Position numbers and translations under genes: made by a program. Positions 1-8,072 of a DNA stretch of 18,337 bases are shown here, in pieces (within the stretch, counting starts at the first letter, position 1; the number at the start of each line of letters is the position of its first letter). Under the pieces are notes generated by a model. It was given only the letters and a program-made list of their open reading frames with translations. It had not been told where the DNA came from and searched no databases. Origin of the DNA: Acidobacteriota bacterium (GTDB lineage Bacteria > Acidobacteriota > UBA890 > WLXD01); contig JACZXM010000009.1 of the NCBI GenBank assembly GCA_022571615.1, positions 1 to 18,337 of the forward strand, in the 5' to 3' direction.

Positions 1-1078
1 CAATGACAATCTCGGATCTCGGATCCGCGAGGTTCCGCTCATGAAACTCGGGAAAGTAGATCGCTGCAGCCTCTAGAACTGTCTTGTTCATATCGACGCT
101 GATCACTTTTTCAACGGTCGGATAGTCAAGGAGCCGATATACGGAAGCTCCACTGCAGTAACCAGCGTTTAGGACGGTCTTCACCTCTCCACCAAGGATT
201 CGCATGGCACGATCGACGCTCTTGAACTCCCATGCGACCGCGCTCGCGCGCGTAGCGCACTGATGCCGATTGTTGATCCGCAGGTCTATCGCAGGCCCTC
301 CGTCGTAGCTGGTCCAGTCTTCACTGCGGTCGACCACCTGCACGAGGCCATGAATGTCATGCTTGTTAAACAGCACCTCGTAAGGACTCGCCGCAGTGAA
401 AGGAGGTGCGAAGGCAATCGCTGCCACACCCGTTCCGGCGCCCAGCGCCCCCACCAGCGGGCGCCAGATTTTACCGGTCCCCAAGATAAATAGGATCGCG
501 AGCCCCGCAGAAGTAACCGCCGTCATGTAGGTCGCGGCCATTCCAAAGACCGGAACGAGGACCATGCCGTGGACAAAACCGGAGAGGACGTTCCCGATCG
601 TGCTGACGGCATAGACCATTGCAATGTACTTCTCGCCCTTGCCGTAGAGCATGTTGAGAAACAGCGAGAAGGCCATGCCCGCGATGACCGAAGGCCCAAG
701 CGTCATTCCGCCAAAATAAGTGAGGACCTCCCACCGCTCATGGCGCCCGTACAGCATCTCGCCCTTGGTGTATACGAATACGACGACCACGAGAATATTG
801 ATGAGCTGGCTGATCACGAAGAGCAAACGAGCCCGCCTGCCCATTCGCGTGGCAAGGTAGCTGCCCCCGTACGCGCCAACGGCCAGTCCGAAGAGAAAAA
901 TGGAGATGACAAAACTACTGGTGAACGCGGTCCCGCCGAGGACGAAGGTTGCCTCTCGCAACAGGGAGAGCTCCATCTGCAGCGACGAAATGCCGGCGAA
1001 GAACACCGCCAGAAACACGCACCAGATGTAGGCCAACGAAACCTCGCGGCCCTTCGTCGATTCCACCCTCACCCCCAT
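1..1078 (-). CDS. Membrane-bound spermidine synthase-like protein (3' end cut by the window edge)
   Basis: An open frame runs from an ATG at 1078 to the left edge (359 codons seen, C-terminus missing). Residues about 14-222 form a polytopic membrane domain of several helices. Residues about 233-359 look like the start of a polyamine aminopropyltransferase-type Rossmann domain, with VLNAGYCSGASV (302-313) at the SAM-binding loop, the acidic VISVDMN strand end (326-331) and a YFPEF...LADPR segment (341-354). This architecture, a membrane domain fused to a spermidine-synthase-like domain, is a known family whose substrate is often unknown. The loop is less glycine-rich than the usual GGGxG, so true aminopropyl transfer is doubtful. 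The start is supported by AAGAG just upstream and an in-frame stop at 1109-1111. The gene follows the small gene at 1109-1279 after 30 bp and is probably cotranscribed. Family call is fairly safe; catalytic role is not. Confidence 0.75.
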   Translation of the reverse strand, partial: MGVRVESTKGREVSLAYIWCVFLAVFFAGISSLQMELSLLREATFVLGGTAFTSSFVISIFLFGLAVGAYGGSYLATRMGRRARLLFVISQLINILVVVVFVYTKGEMLYGRHERWEVLTYFGGMTLGPSVIAGMAFSLFLNMLYGKGEKYIAMVYAVSTIGNVLSGFVHGMVLVPVFGMAATYMTAVTSAGLAILFILGTGKIWRPLVGALGAGTGVAAIAFAPPFTAASPYEVLFNKHDIHGLVQVVDRSEDWTSYDGGPAIDLRINNRHQCATRASAVAWEFKSVDRAMRILGGEVKTVLNAGYCSGASVYRLLDYPTVEKVISVDMNKTVLEAAAIYFPEFHERNLADPRSEIVI

Positions 1079-1108
1079 CTCTTCGCAGAGAGAGCACGAC
1101 TCGGCACG

Positions 1109-1279
1109 TTACTCTGTGACGACGACCGGACGCCCTGAACGCTGCCGAACGCTCGATTCGCGTCGCCAAATGCCCGCCACTTCCTTGCTCCCGTGGACCG
1201 CACTGGCCGGGCTCCAGACGAGCACGACGAGCGAAGCAGCCAGGAATACTGTCACCAGCAAGACCCTCACCGGGCGCAT
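1109..1279 (-). CDS. Small exported or membrane-anchored peptide (56 aa), unknown function
   Basis: This reading frame starts at an ATG at 1279 with a good Shine-Dalgarno sequence (TGAGG, 6 nt upstream) and ends with TAA 30 bp before the spermidine-synthase-like gene. The protein opens MRPVRV, continues with a long hydrophobic stretch (about residues 4-21), and then has SPASA, a plausible signal-peptidase site. That leaves a mature tail of about 30 basic and polar residues with no cysteine. The frame stays open upstream to 1393, but the extra residues are Cys/Arg/Pro-rich and have no ribosome-binding site, so I chose 1279. I do not recognise the family. The location suggests cotranscription with the downstream gene. 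The signal-peptide shape and SD make it likelier than chance, but it could be spurious. Confidence 0.45.
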   Translation of the reverse strand: MRPVRVLLVTVFLAASLVVLVWSPASAVHGSKEVAGIWRRESSVRQRSGRPVVVTE

Positions 1280-1284
1280 CAAAC

Positions 1285-1301
1285 GCCTCAGTGGTTGAGG
1301 C
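1285..1301 (-). promoter_or_regulatory. Hairpin overlapping the ribosome-binding site of the small peptide gene
   Basis: On the minus strand GCCTCA-ACCAC-TGAGGC forms a perfect 6-bp stem with a 5-nt loop. Its right arm contains the TGAGG that serves as Shine-Dalgarno for the ATG at 1279. If it folds in mRNA, it would hide the ribosome-binding site. The pairing is seen directly; a regulatory role is inference and a short stem like this can arise by chance. Confidence 0.3.
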
Positions 1302-1315
1302 AAACACGCGCGCAT

Positions 1316-1657
1316 CGTCGCATGTCCGATGCGCGTTGACAAAGGACACGGCCCGACGACGGCACGTTTCTCTTGGCGGGTGGCAGGGCACATCCGTGGG
1401 CTTGCCCTTGATGTCCAGGAAGGCTCTGAGCTCGGCAGCTATGACACCGTAGCCATGTCCGGCGCCAGCTTCAGCGGCTGCCGGATACTGGAGTGAGCCC
1501 GCGTCTCGGCGTACGCCTCGAGCTCCTCGGCGACGGCGAACAGCAGAAGCGAAGCCTCCGCTCAACAACCGCTCTGCGATGGTGCATACTGTTTCAAAGT
1601 GGCTGTATTCGGTATGGTGCCGGATCAGCCCAGGCTCACCGACCCGGGCTCGACACG
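1316..1657. other. Divergent intergenic region between the peptide/spermidine-synthase-like genes and the efflux operon
   Basis: This stretch of about 340 bp must carry the promoters of two divergent units. At 1309-1335 (its left edge) there is a perfect inverted repeat, CGCGCATCG and CGATGCGCG, separated by 9 bp, which could be an operator. A TTGACA at 1336-1341 has no convincing partner -10 at normal spacing. Short open frames cross the region on both strands, but none has a ribosome-binding site, recognisable protein features or family resemblance. I see no convincing gene here. Confidence 0.4.
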
Positions 1658-2047
1658 ATGACAGCTACGAGGCTTCGGCGGCTCTACGGCGCGATGGGCA
1701 TCATGATCATCGCCGCGCTGCTGCCCTACGTGTGCCGCGGGATGATGCTCATGCCCGCCACCGCTGCTGTCGTCCCGCACCATGCTGCACCGGATTCAAG
1801 TCATGTCACGTCGAGCTCCGCCACGTTGGCCACGGCTCCGCACGCGGGTGCGCACTGCACCGAATACGACTGCTGCTCGACCCCGAGCAAGCAACAGAAT
1901 CGATTCCGGGCCGAATTGCCCGCGATCGCCGTTCAGGCAGCCGCATCACCGACGGCGCCGGTTGCCAGCATCTCGGCGCTCGTGCACGCCACGGCCGCGC
2001 GCCCCAATGCCGCTCCCCCCGGTATTCAGACGCCGCTGATCCTCTGA
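1658..2047 (+). CDS. Small exported Cys/His-containing protein upstream of the metal efflux genes
   Basis: The 129-residue product has a basic N-terminus (RLRRLYG), a hydrophobic stretch at about residues 11-25 and a methionine-rich GMMLMP segment, consistent with export to the periplasm. The mature part carries paired histidines (41-42), H62, H66, and a compact C67/C72-C73 cluster (HCTEYDCCS), then an Ala/Pro-rich tail. These are plausible soft-metal ligands. The gene is the first of the plus-strand metal efflux cluster and ends 107 bp before the outer-membrane factor gene, a place where czcI-type or small copper-binding accessory genes occur in other bacteria. I do not recognise a specific family. 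The frame is open further upstream to 1493, but those residues do not look natural and would precede the signal sequence; I chose the ATG just before the basic n-region although it lacks a clear SD. Confidence 0.55.
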   Translation: MTATRLRRLYGAMGIMIIAALLPYVCRGMMLMPATAAVVPHHAAPDSSHVTSSSATLATAPHAGAHCTEYDCCSTPSKQQNRFRAELPAIAVQAAASPTAPVASISALVHATAARPNAAPPGIQTPLIL

Positions 2048-2058
2048 GTAGCTCCGCG

Positions 2059-2085
2059 CCGTGCGTCCGCCTTCCGGACGCGCGG
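2059..2085 (+). promoter_or_regulatory. Strong intercistronic hairpin before the outer-membrane factor gene
   Basis: CCGTGCGTCCG and CGGACGCGCGG pair over 11 bp (one G-U) around the loop CCTTC. It lies between the small exported protein stop (2047) and the cusC-like start (2155). No T-run follows, so it is not a typical intrinsic terminator. It could be an mRNA-processing or stability element that sets different levels of the small protein and the pump. The structure is seen; the role is inference. Confidence 0.35.
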
Positions 2086-2154
2086 TGACCTCGGATCGGC
2101 CCATGCCCGAATCGCCTCGTCGCCCCGTGTGGCGACATCCGGAGCTGCTCTCTC

Positions 2155-3606
2155 ATGATCATCGTCTCGTCGACTCGCCGAAGCGTCCGCTTCGCCGCAC
2201 TTGTCGCGGCCTGCCTTCTCTTACCGCTTGCGCAGGGCGCGTCGCTCGCACTCGCCAATCCACCATCCGCCGGTCGCGGCGGCTCGTTACCCTCGCGCAC
2301 TCAGAGCCAGGCAAAGGCCAGCCTGGAAGCGCTCATCACAACTGCGCTTAGCGCCAACCCGGAGCTGGCAGCGGCGCGCTCCCGCCTGGCGGCCGCGCGG
2401 CAACGGCCAGCGCAGGCCCATGCTCTCCCCGACCCGTCGCTGGAGCTCGTGGTGCGCAACGTCGGCTTCCCCGAGTCCACCATCGGCAGCGAGATGATGT
2501 CGATCACCGGAATCGGTTTCACACAAGCGTTGCCGGCGGCAGGCAAGAGACCGTTGCGACGCGCCGTGGCGGAGCAGGGAATCGACGTGGCAGCGGCCCG
2601 AATCGAGTCCGTGCGTCGGCGGCTCATCCGTGACGTGGCCACCGCCTTCTACGAGCTTGCCTTCGTCACCGAGGCCATTCGCGTCGTCGACGAGACCAAG
2701 CGCCTGCTCACCGATTTGGAGGTCACCGCGGAGTCACGCTACGCGGTCGGCGACGGCATTCAGCAGGACGTGCTGAAGGCCCAGGTGGAGATTTCTGTTC
2801 TGCTCAACCGCCTCATCCAGCTCTTGCAGCAGCGCTCCAGCATCGAGACGCACATCAATCGTCTTCTGGGACGCTCCCCCTCCGATACGGTCGGCGATCC
2901 AGAATCTGAGACGTTGCCGCAGCTGGATCTCGATCTCGATGCCCTGCAGCGCGCCGCGGCGAGCTTCTCCGCCGTCCTGACCGTCCGTAGCGAGCAGATC
3001 GAGCATCAGCTGGCCACCGTGGAGCTGGCGCGCAAGGAGACCAAGCCTGATTTCGTTCTCGGCGGCTCCTGGATACATCGTGGCGCGCTGCCCGACATGT
3101 GGCAGCTCAATCTGGCAATCACGCTGCCTATCCGCAAGCAGCAGCGGCAGAACCGCGCCATCGAGGAAAGCCTCCAAGAGCTCGGGGCCAGGCGCCACGA
3201 AAGGGCCGACGCCGGCCTCGCCGTCGCCGAGCGCGTACGCGACAGCTATTTGCAGGTGAACCGTTCGGTGCAGCTCATCGCGCTGTTCCGCGACGGCATC
3301 ATACCGCAGGCGCTCTTGAGCCTGGAGTCCGCGATGGCCGGTTATAGCGTTGGCAAGGTCGACTTTCTGACCGTGCTCAACAACGTGATTACGCTGCTCA
3401 CCTACCGGCTCGAGCTAGAGCGTCAAACCGCCAGCGCGATGGCTTCGTTAGCCGAGCTGGAAGAACACGTGGGACGTACGCTCGGCGCCACCCCGGGGAG
3501 CGTGTGGCAGGACACCCAACCACCGCCGGCCGGGGAACCGGCGCCACCTGACGCCTCCGGATCGGTCGCCGTCAACGCGATCAGCTCCAATGGAGAGAAC
3601 CGATGA
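2155..3606 (+). CDS. cusC: TolC/CusC-type outer-membrane factor of a heavy-metal RND efflux system
   Basis: The 483-residue protein starts with a signal peptide (basic STRRSVRF, hydrophobic core about 12-32, ALA-N cleavage near residue 35) without a lipobox cysteine, so it is probably not a lipoprotein, unlike E. coli CusC. Two outer-membrane-efflux repeats follow (about 60-240 and 270-455). The first begins with the typical NPELAAARSRLAAARQRP helix and an LPDPSLEL turn; coiled-coil heptads dominate. The C-terminal tail is Pro/Ala-rich and disordered. The protein would form the trimeric barrel and periplasmic tunnel through which the pump expels metal. GGAG lies 10 nt before the ATG. Its stop overlaps the start of the adaptor gene (ATGA), so the two are translationally coupled. 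Family assignment is secure; the Cus rather than Czc label comes from the pump gene. Confidence 0.9.
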   Translation: MIIVSSTRRSVRFAALVAACLLLPLAQGASLALANPPSAGRGGSLPSRTQSQAKASLEALITTALSANPELAAARSRLAAARQRPAQAHALPDPSLELVVRNVGFPESTIGSEMMSITGIGFTQALPAAGKRPLRRAVAEQGIDVAAARIESVRRRLIRDVATAFYELAFVTEAIRVVDETKRLLTDLEVTAESRYAVGDGIQQDVLKAQVEISVLLNRLIQLLQQRSSIETHINRLLGRSPSDTVGDPESETLPQLDLDLDALQRAAASFSAVLTVRSEQIEHQLATVELARKETKPDFVLGGSWIHRGALPDMWQLNLAITLPIRKQQRQNRAIEESLQELGARRHERADAGLAVAERVRDSYLQVNRSVQLIALFRDGIIPQALLSLESAMAGYSVGKVDFLTVLNNVITLLTYRLELERQTASAMASLAELEEHVGRTLGATPGSVWQDTQPPPAGEPAPPDASGSVAVNAISSNGENR

Positions 3607-4871
3607 AAATGGTCGAAGGAATCCTGGTTGGAGCGATCGTCGCCGCCACCGCGCTCGGAATCGCCTGGTGGCTGGGCTGGGTGAGCATAGCCGCGCCGCA
3701 TGGCCACGAGGCGGCGGCAGAAGGCGCCGCCATGGACTTGGGGGGCGGCCGGCCCGCCGGGCAGCCAGTGCTCGATGAGGAAAAGGGCGGCATGAAACTG
3801 CCTGCCGAAAACGCGACCGGCGAGCCCGCATCTGGCATCGATATGTCCGGCAACGCAGTGATGATCTCGGCCGAGCGCCAGCAATTGATCGGCGTTCGCA
3901 CCGCGACGGTTGCTCGCCGCAACCTCGAGCACCGGATTCGAACCGTCGGCAAGGTCGAGTACGACGAGACCCGTGTGGCGCACATCCATACCAAGGTCAC
4001 CGGTTGGATCGAGAAGCTGCACGTCGACTTCACCGGCAAGCTCGTCGAGCCGGGACAGCCGTTGCTGGAGATCTACAGCCCGGAGTTGGTCTCGACCCAG
4101 GAGGAGTACCTTCTTGCGCTGCGAGCCCAGGAGTCGCTCGGCCAAAGTCAGTTCGAGGAGATCGCGCAGATGACCCGCAGTCTACTCGCGGCCACCCGCC
4201 GCCGGCTGGAGTTTTGGGACATCAGCGATGCTCAGATCGTCGAGCTCGAGACTCGTCGTGAGGCCGTCAAGACCCTCGCACTGTACTCGCCAATCCGCGG
4301 CTACGTGATCCACAAGAACGCCTACGAGGGTCAGTTCGTCGACCCCAAGACAGACTTGTTCACCATCGCTGACCTGCGGGAGGTGTGGGTAATGGCGGAC
4401 ATCTACGAACAAGATTTGCCGTACATCCATGCCGGCCAACGGGCGAGGATAACGCTCAGCTACCTGCCGGGAGCGAGCCTCAGCGGCCGGGTGGACTACG
4501 TGTACCCGTACCTCGAAGGAGCCACGCGCACCGTCAAGGCGCGGATCGTTCTGCCCAACCGGGACATGACGCTCAAGCCCGGCATGTACGCCAACGTCGA
4601 GATAATGGTTCAGCTGGGCGAGTCCTTGGTCATTCCTGAGGACTCCGTTATAGATACCGGTGAGCGGCAGGTCGTTTTCGTTGTCACGGGAGCCGGGCAC
4701 TTCGAGCCGGTGAACGTGACCATCGGCGGTCGTTTCGGGGGCTTGCTGCAGGTGCTCGCGGGCCTGAACGAGGGAGACGTCGTAGTGTCCGGCGCCGCTT
4801 TCCTGGTGGATTCAGAGAGCAAGTTGCGGTCCGCGATGGGCGGGATGGACATGTCCCAGAACGGGCGCTGA
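3603..4871 (+). CDS. cusB: CusB-type periplasmic adaptor (membrane fusion protein)
   Basis: The 422-residue protein has an N-terminal membrane anchor or signal (residues 5-27). A linker containing M44, M64, M81 and M87 follows, then the adaptor core: a beta-barrel/lipoyl strand HIHTKVTGWIEKLHVDFTG (127-145), the VEPGQPLLEIYSPELVSTQEEY hallmark (148-169), an alpha-hairpin (about 165-222), the second lipoyl half LYSPIRGYVIHKNAYEGQFV (227-246) and barrel/proximal domains to about 405. It ends with a Met-rich tail (M412, M415, M417). In CusB, N-terminal methionines collect Cu(I)/Ag(I) and pass it to the pump; the scattered Met residues here fit that role. The separate Cys-containing heavy-metal-binding domain found at the N-terminus of some relatives is absent. 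It overlaps cusC by 4 bp and lies 10 bp before the pump gene. Confidence 0.9.
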   Translation: MKMVEGILVGAIVAATALGIAWWLGWVSIAAPHGHEAAAEGAAMDLGGGRPAGQPVLDEEKGGMKLPAENATGEPASGIDMSGNAVMISAERQQLIGVRTATVARRNLEHRIRTVGKVEYDETRVAHIHTKVTGWIEKLHVDFTGKLVEPGQPLLEIYSPELVSTQEEYLLALRAQESLGQSQFEEIAQMTRSLLAATRRRLEFWDISDAQIVELETRREAVKTLALYSPIRGYVIHKNAYEGQFVDPKTDLFTIADLREVWVMADIYEQDLPYIHAGQRARITLSYLPGASLSGRVDYVYPYLEGATRTVKARIVLPNRDMTLKPGMYANVEIMVQLGESLVIPEDSVIDTGERQVVFVVTGAGHFEPVNVTIGGRFGGLLQVLAGLNEGDVVVSGAAFLVDSESKLRSAMGGMDMSQNGR

Positions 4872-4881
4872 GAGGACAGCC

Positions 4882-7800
4882 ATGATCCACACCATCATAG
4901 CCTGGAGTGCCCAGAACAAGTTTCTCGTGGGGCTGGGCGTGTTCGCCGCCGTCGCGTGGGGTGGGTACGCGCTCTCCAACATGCCGCTGGACGCGATCCC
5001 GGATCTGTCGGACGTTCAGGTCATCGTCTTTACCGAGTGGATGGGTCGTAGCCCCGATCTGATGGAAGATCAGATCACCTACCCCATCGTCACCGCGCTG
5101 CTATCTGCCCCGAAGGTCCAGGTCGTGCGCGGCTACTCGTTCTTCGGCCTATCGTTCGTCTACGTGATCTTCGAGGACGGCACCGACATGTACTGGGCAC
5201 GTTCGCGCGTGCTCGAGTACATGAACCAGGTCGGGGGTGCCCTGCCCGAGGACGTGGTGCCGACTCTGGGTCCTGACGCTACCGGCGTCGGCTGGGTGTT
5301 CGAGTACGCGCTGGTGGACCGAACGGGGAATCACGACCTCGGGCAATTGCGCAGCATCAACGACTGGTACCTACGCTACTGGCTCGAGGGGGTTCCCGGA
5401 GTAGCGCAGGTTGCGACCGTGGGCGGATACGTCCAGCAATACCAAGTGACGCTCGACCCCACCGTCCTGGCAGCCTACCAACTGCCGGTGTCCCGGGTCA
5501 TCCAGTCGATCCGACGGAGCAACAACGACGTCGGTGGACGCGTGATCGAGCTCGCCGGGATCGAGTACATGGTGCGCGGACGAGGCTACATCAAGGGGGT
5601 GGAGGACCTGCGGGATGTCACTGTAGGCACTGACAACCAAGGGACCCCGATCCTGCTCCGAGATATCGCCACGATCGGTCGAGGGCCGGATATCCGACGC
5701 GGCCTGGCGGAGCTCAACGGCGAGGGCGAGACCGTCGGCGGCATCGTCATCATGCGTTACGGGGAGAACGCCCTCGGGGTGATCGAGCGCATCAAGGCCA
5801 AGATCGAAGAGGTGCAGGACGCGCTACCCGAAGGGGTGGAGATCGTAACCACCTATGACCGCAGCGATCTGATCCATCGCGCCGTTGGGAACCTCAAGGA
5901 AAAGTTGATCGAGGAGAGCCTCGTCGTCTCGCTGGTGTGCTTGATCTTCCTGTTCCATGTGCGCTCCGCGCTGGTGGCGATCTTGCCGCTGCCGGTGGCA
6001 ATCCTGATGTCGTTCACCGCCATGTACTACCTCGGCATCAACTCCAACATCATGTCGCTGGGAGGAATCGCGATCGCCATCGGAGCCATGATCGACGCCG
6101 CGATCGTGATGGTGGAGAACGCTCACAAACGCCTCGAGCAATGGGAACAGATGCCGGAGCAGGATCGACCCTCGCGTACCGAGGTGATCATCGACGCGGC
6201 CAAGGAGGTGGGCAAGCCGCTGTTCTTCTCGCTGCTGATCATCACCGTGTCGTTCATCCCGGTGTTCACGCTCGAGGCGCAGGAAGGCCGATTGTTCAAA
6301 CCCTTGGCCTTCGCCAAGACGTTCTCGATGTTCTTCGCAGCGATGCTCTCGGTGACCTTGGTGCCGTTGCTCATGGTGCTGCTGGTGCGCGGCAAGATCG
6401 CCCCGGAGCGCAAGAACCCGATCTCCCGCCTGCTGATCTGGATCTACGCGCCGATCGCCAAGCTGGCGCTGCATCTGCGCGCGCCGGTGATCCTGCTGGC
6501 GATCGTTTCACTTCTGGCCTCCTGGCCCGCCTTTCAGTCGCTGGGATCGGAGTTCATGCCGCCTCTGTGGGAAGGCACGTTCATGTACATGCCGATGATG
6601 CTTCCCGGAGTCTCGATCGCCGAAGCAGGCCGCGTCGTGCAAACGCAGAACAAGATCATCCGGACGCTGCCGGAGGTCGAGATGGTCTTCGGCAAGGCGG
6701 GAAGGGCGCGCACCGCCACCGACCCGGCGCCGGTCGCCATGATCGAGACCATCATCTCGCTCAAGCCAAGGGAGGAATGGCGTCCGGGCATGACCCCTGC
6801 CCGGCTGGAGTCCGAGCTCGACTCGATGCTCCAGCTTCCCGGCGTCATGAACACCTGGACGATGCCGATCAAGGGACGCATCGACATGCTCTCGACCGGG
6901 ATTCGAACCCCGGTCGGAGTCAAGATCTATGGGCCCGATCTGTCCGTGGTGCAGACGATCGGCGAGCAGATCGAGAGAGTGCTGCGCAATGTCCAGGGCA
7001 GCCGCAATGTCGCAGCGGAGCGCGTTGCCGGCGGGTACTTCCTCGATTTTCACATTCGACGCGACGAGGCGGCGCGCTACGGGCTGAACGTGGAGGATGT
7101 CGAGGAGCTCGTCGAGACGGCGATCGGAGGCCGCAACATTACCCAGACGATCGAGGGCCGCGAGCGCTATCCGATCAATGTGCGCTACGCCCGGGAGCTG
7201 CGCGACAACCCGGAACGCCTCGGGCAGGTCCTGGTGCACACACCCAGCGGGGCTATGGTTCCGATGAGCCAGCTCGCCGACATCGAGCTGACCACCGGCC
7301 CACCGGTAATCAAGAGCGAGGACGGACAGCTGGTGGGCTACGTGTTCATCGATGTGGCCGGGCGCGACATCGGAGGATTCGTCGCCGAGGCCCAGCAGGT
7401 GGTCGCCGACAACGTCAGGATCCCCAAGGGCTACACGCTGCAATGGAGCGGGCAGTTCGAGTACATGCAGCGCGCAAAGGAGCGGCTCGTCTACGTCATC
7501 CCCCTGACACTGGCAATCATCTTCCTGCTGCTGTACTTGAACTTCGCCTCCGTGCCCGAGGCGTTGATCGTGATGCTATCGGTGCCGTTTTCGCTCGTCG
7601 GGGCAGTCTGGCTGCTGTGGTACCTGGAGTACAACCTGAGCGTCGCGGTCGGGGTCGGCTTCATCGCCCTTGCGGGGGTCGCCGCCCAGACCGGCGTGGT
7701 GATGATCGTCTACCTCGACGAGTTCTACGAGCGCTATCGAGCCCAAGGCCGGCTGACCTCGCGGGAAGCGCTCATCGAGGCCGTTCTGCACGGCTCGGTG

Positions 7801-8031
7801 CAACGCGTTCGGCCGAAGATGATGACCGTAACAGCGATCACGGCGGGCTTGTTGCCGATCATGTGGAGCCAGGGATCCGGCGCCGACATGATGAAGCGCA
7901 TCGCGGCCCCCATGATCGGCGGAATGATTAGCTCCACGATCCTGACGCTCCTGGTAATCCCGGTCCTGTATGTCATGTGGCGCGGTTGGCAGCACCGCAA
8001 GGAATGGCGCGAGATGGAGGATCGTACATGA
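4882..8031 (+). CDS. cusA: CusA-type Cu(I)/Ag(I) RND efflux pump
   Basis: This 1049-residue inner-membrane pump has the normal RND length and 12-TM plan: TM1 at about 12-30, a large periplasmic loop to about 335, TM2-6 to about 500, a second loop and TM7-12. The TM4 signature GAMIDAAIVMVENAHKRLE (402-420) is that of the monovalent-metal branch, with D405 at the proton-relay position. The three methionines that bind metal in E. coli CusA (M573, M623, M672) have counterparts at M570, M620 and M669 in YMPMM, PVAMIET and RIDMLSTG, each offset by exactly three. K979 in VRPKMM matches the relay lysine. The position of CusA E939 (GVAAE) is a glutamine here (Q936 in GVAAQTGVVM), from an alignment made from memory. 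AGAGG precedes the start by 6 nt. The opposite-strand gene ends 41 bp downstream with no evident terminator between. Confidence 0.95.
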   Translation: MIHTIIAWSAQNKFLVGLGVFAAVAWGGYALSNMPLDAIPDLSDVQVIVFTEWMGRSPDLMEDQITYPIVTALLSAPKVQVVRGYSFFGLSFVYVIFEDGTDMYWARSRVLEYMNQVGGALPEDVVPTLGPDATGVGWVFEYALVDRTGNHDLGQLRSINDWYLRYWLEGVPGVAQVATVGGYVQQYQVTLDPTVLAAYQLPVSRVIQSIRRSNNDVGGRVIELAGIEYMVRGRGYIKGVEDLRDVTVGTDNQGTPILLRDIATIGRGPDIRRGLAELNGEGETVGGIVIMRYGENALGVIERIKAKIEEVQDALPEGVEIVTTYDRSDLIHRAVGNLKEKLIEESLVVSLVCLIFLFHVRSALVAILPLPVAILMSFTAMYYLGINSNIMSLGGIAIAIGAMIDAAIVMVENAHKRLEQWEQMPEQDRPSRTEVIIDAAKEVGKPLFFSLLIITVSFIPVFTLEAQEGRLFKPLAFAKTFSMFFAAMLSVTLVPLLMVLLVRGKIAPERKNPISRLLIWIYAPIAKLALHLRAPVILLAIVSLLASWPAFQSLGSEFMPPLWEGTFMYMPMMLPGVSIAEAGRVVQTQNKIIRTLPEVEMVFGKAGRARTATDPAPVAMIETIISLKPREEWRPGMTPARLESELDSMLQLPGVMNTWTMPIKGRIDMLSTGIRTPVGVKIYGPDLSVVQTIGEQIERVLRNVQGSRNVAAERVAGGYFLDFHIRRDEAARYGLNVEDVEELVETAIGGRNITQTIEGRERYPINVRYARELRDNPERLGQVLVHTPSGAMVPMSQLADIELTTGPPVIKSEDGQLVGYVFIDVAGRDIGGFVAEAQQVVADNVRIPKGYTLQWSGQFEYMQRAKERLVYVIPLTLAIIFLLLYLNFASVPEALIVMLSVPFSLVGAVWLLWYLEYNLSVAVGVGFIALAGVAAQTGVVMIVYLDEFYERYRAQGRLTSREALIEAVLHGSVQRVRPKMMTVTAITAGLLPIMWSQGSGADMMKRIAAPMIGGMISSTILTLLVIPVLYVMWRGWQHRKEWREMEDRT

Positions 8032-8072
8032 GCACTGCGCCACCATCCGTTCTTGGGGGTCAGGTTAGTTCT

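Noticed and set aside
1330..1497. 55-codon plus-strand frame in the divergent region (starts MRVDKGHG)
   Set aside because: No ribosome-binding site and no recognisable protein features; length is expected by chance at this GC content.
6894..6915. tRNA T-arm-like palindrome (GACCGGG stem around a TTCGAA loop) on the minus strand
   Set aside because: It lies inside the cusA coding sequence at the conserved STGIRTPVG segment and no acceptor, D or anticodon arms surround it.
6508..7443. Long antisense frames opposite cusA
   Set aside because: Composition is that of a reverse-complement shadow with no recognisable domains or ribosome-binding site.
5937..7931. Very long second plus-strand frame (664 codons) across cusA
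   Set aside because: It is a high-GC shadow of the pump gene: Arg/Gly/Ala-rich, no membrane segments or family motifs, while the cusA frame is unmistakable.
8032..8072. Expected bidirectional terminator between the convergent cusA and NnrS-like genes
   Set aside because: No stem-loop with a T-run can be found in the 41-bp gap.
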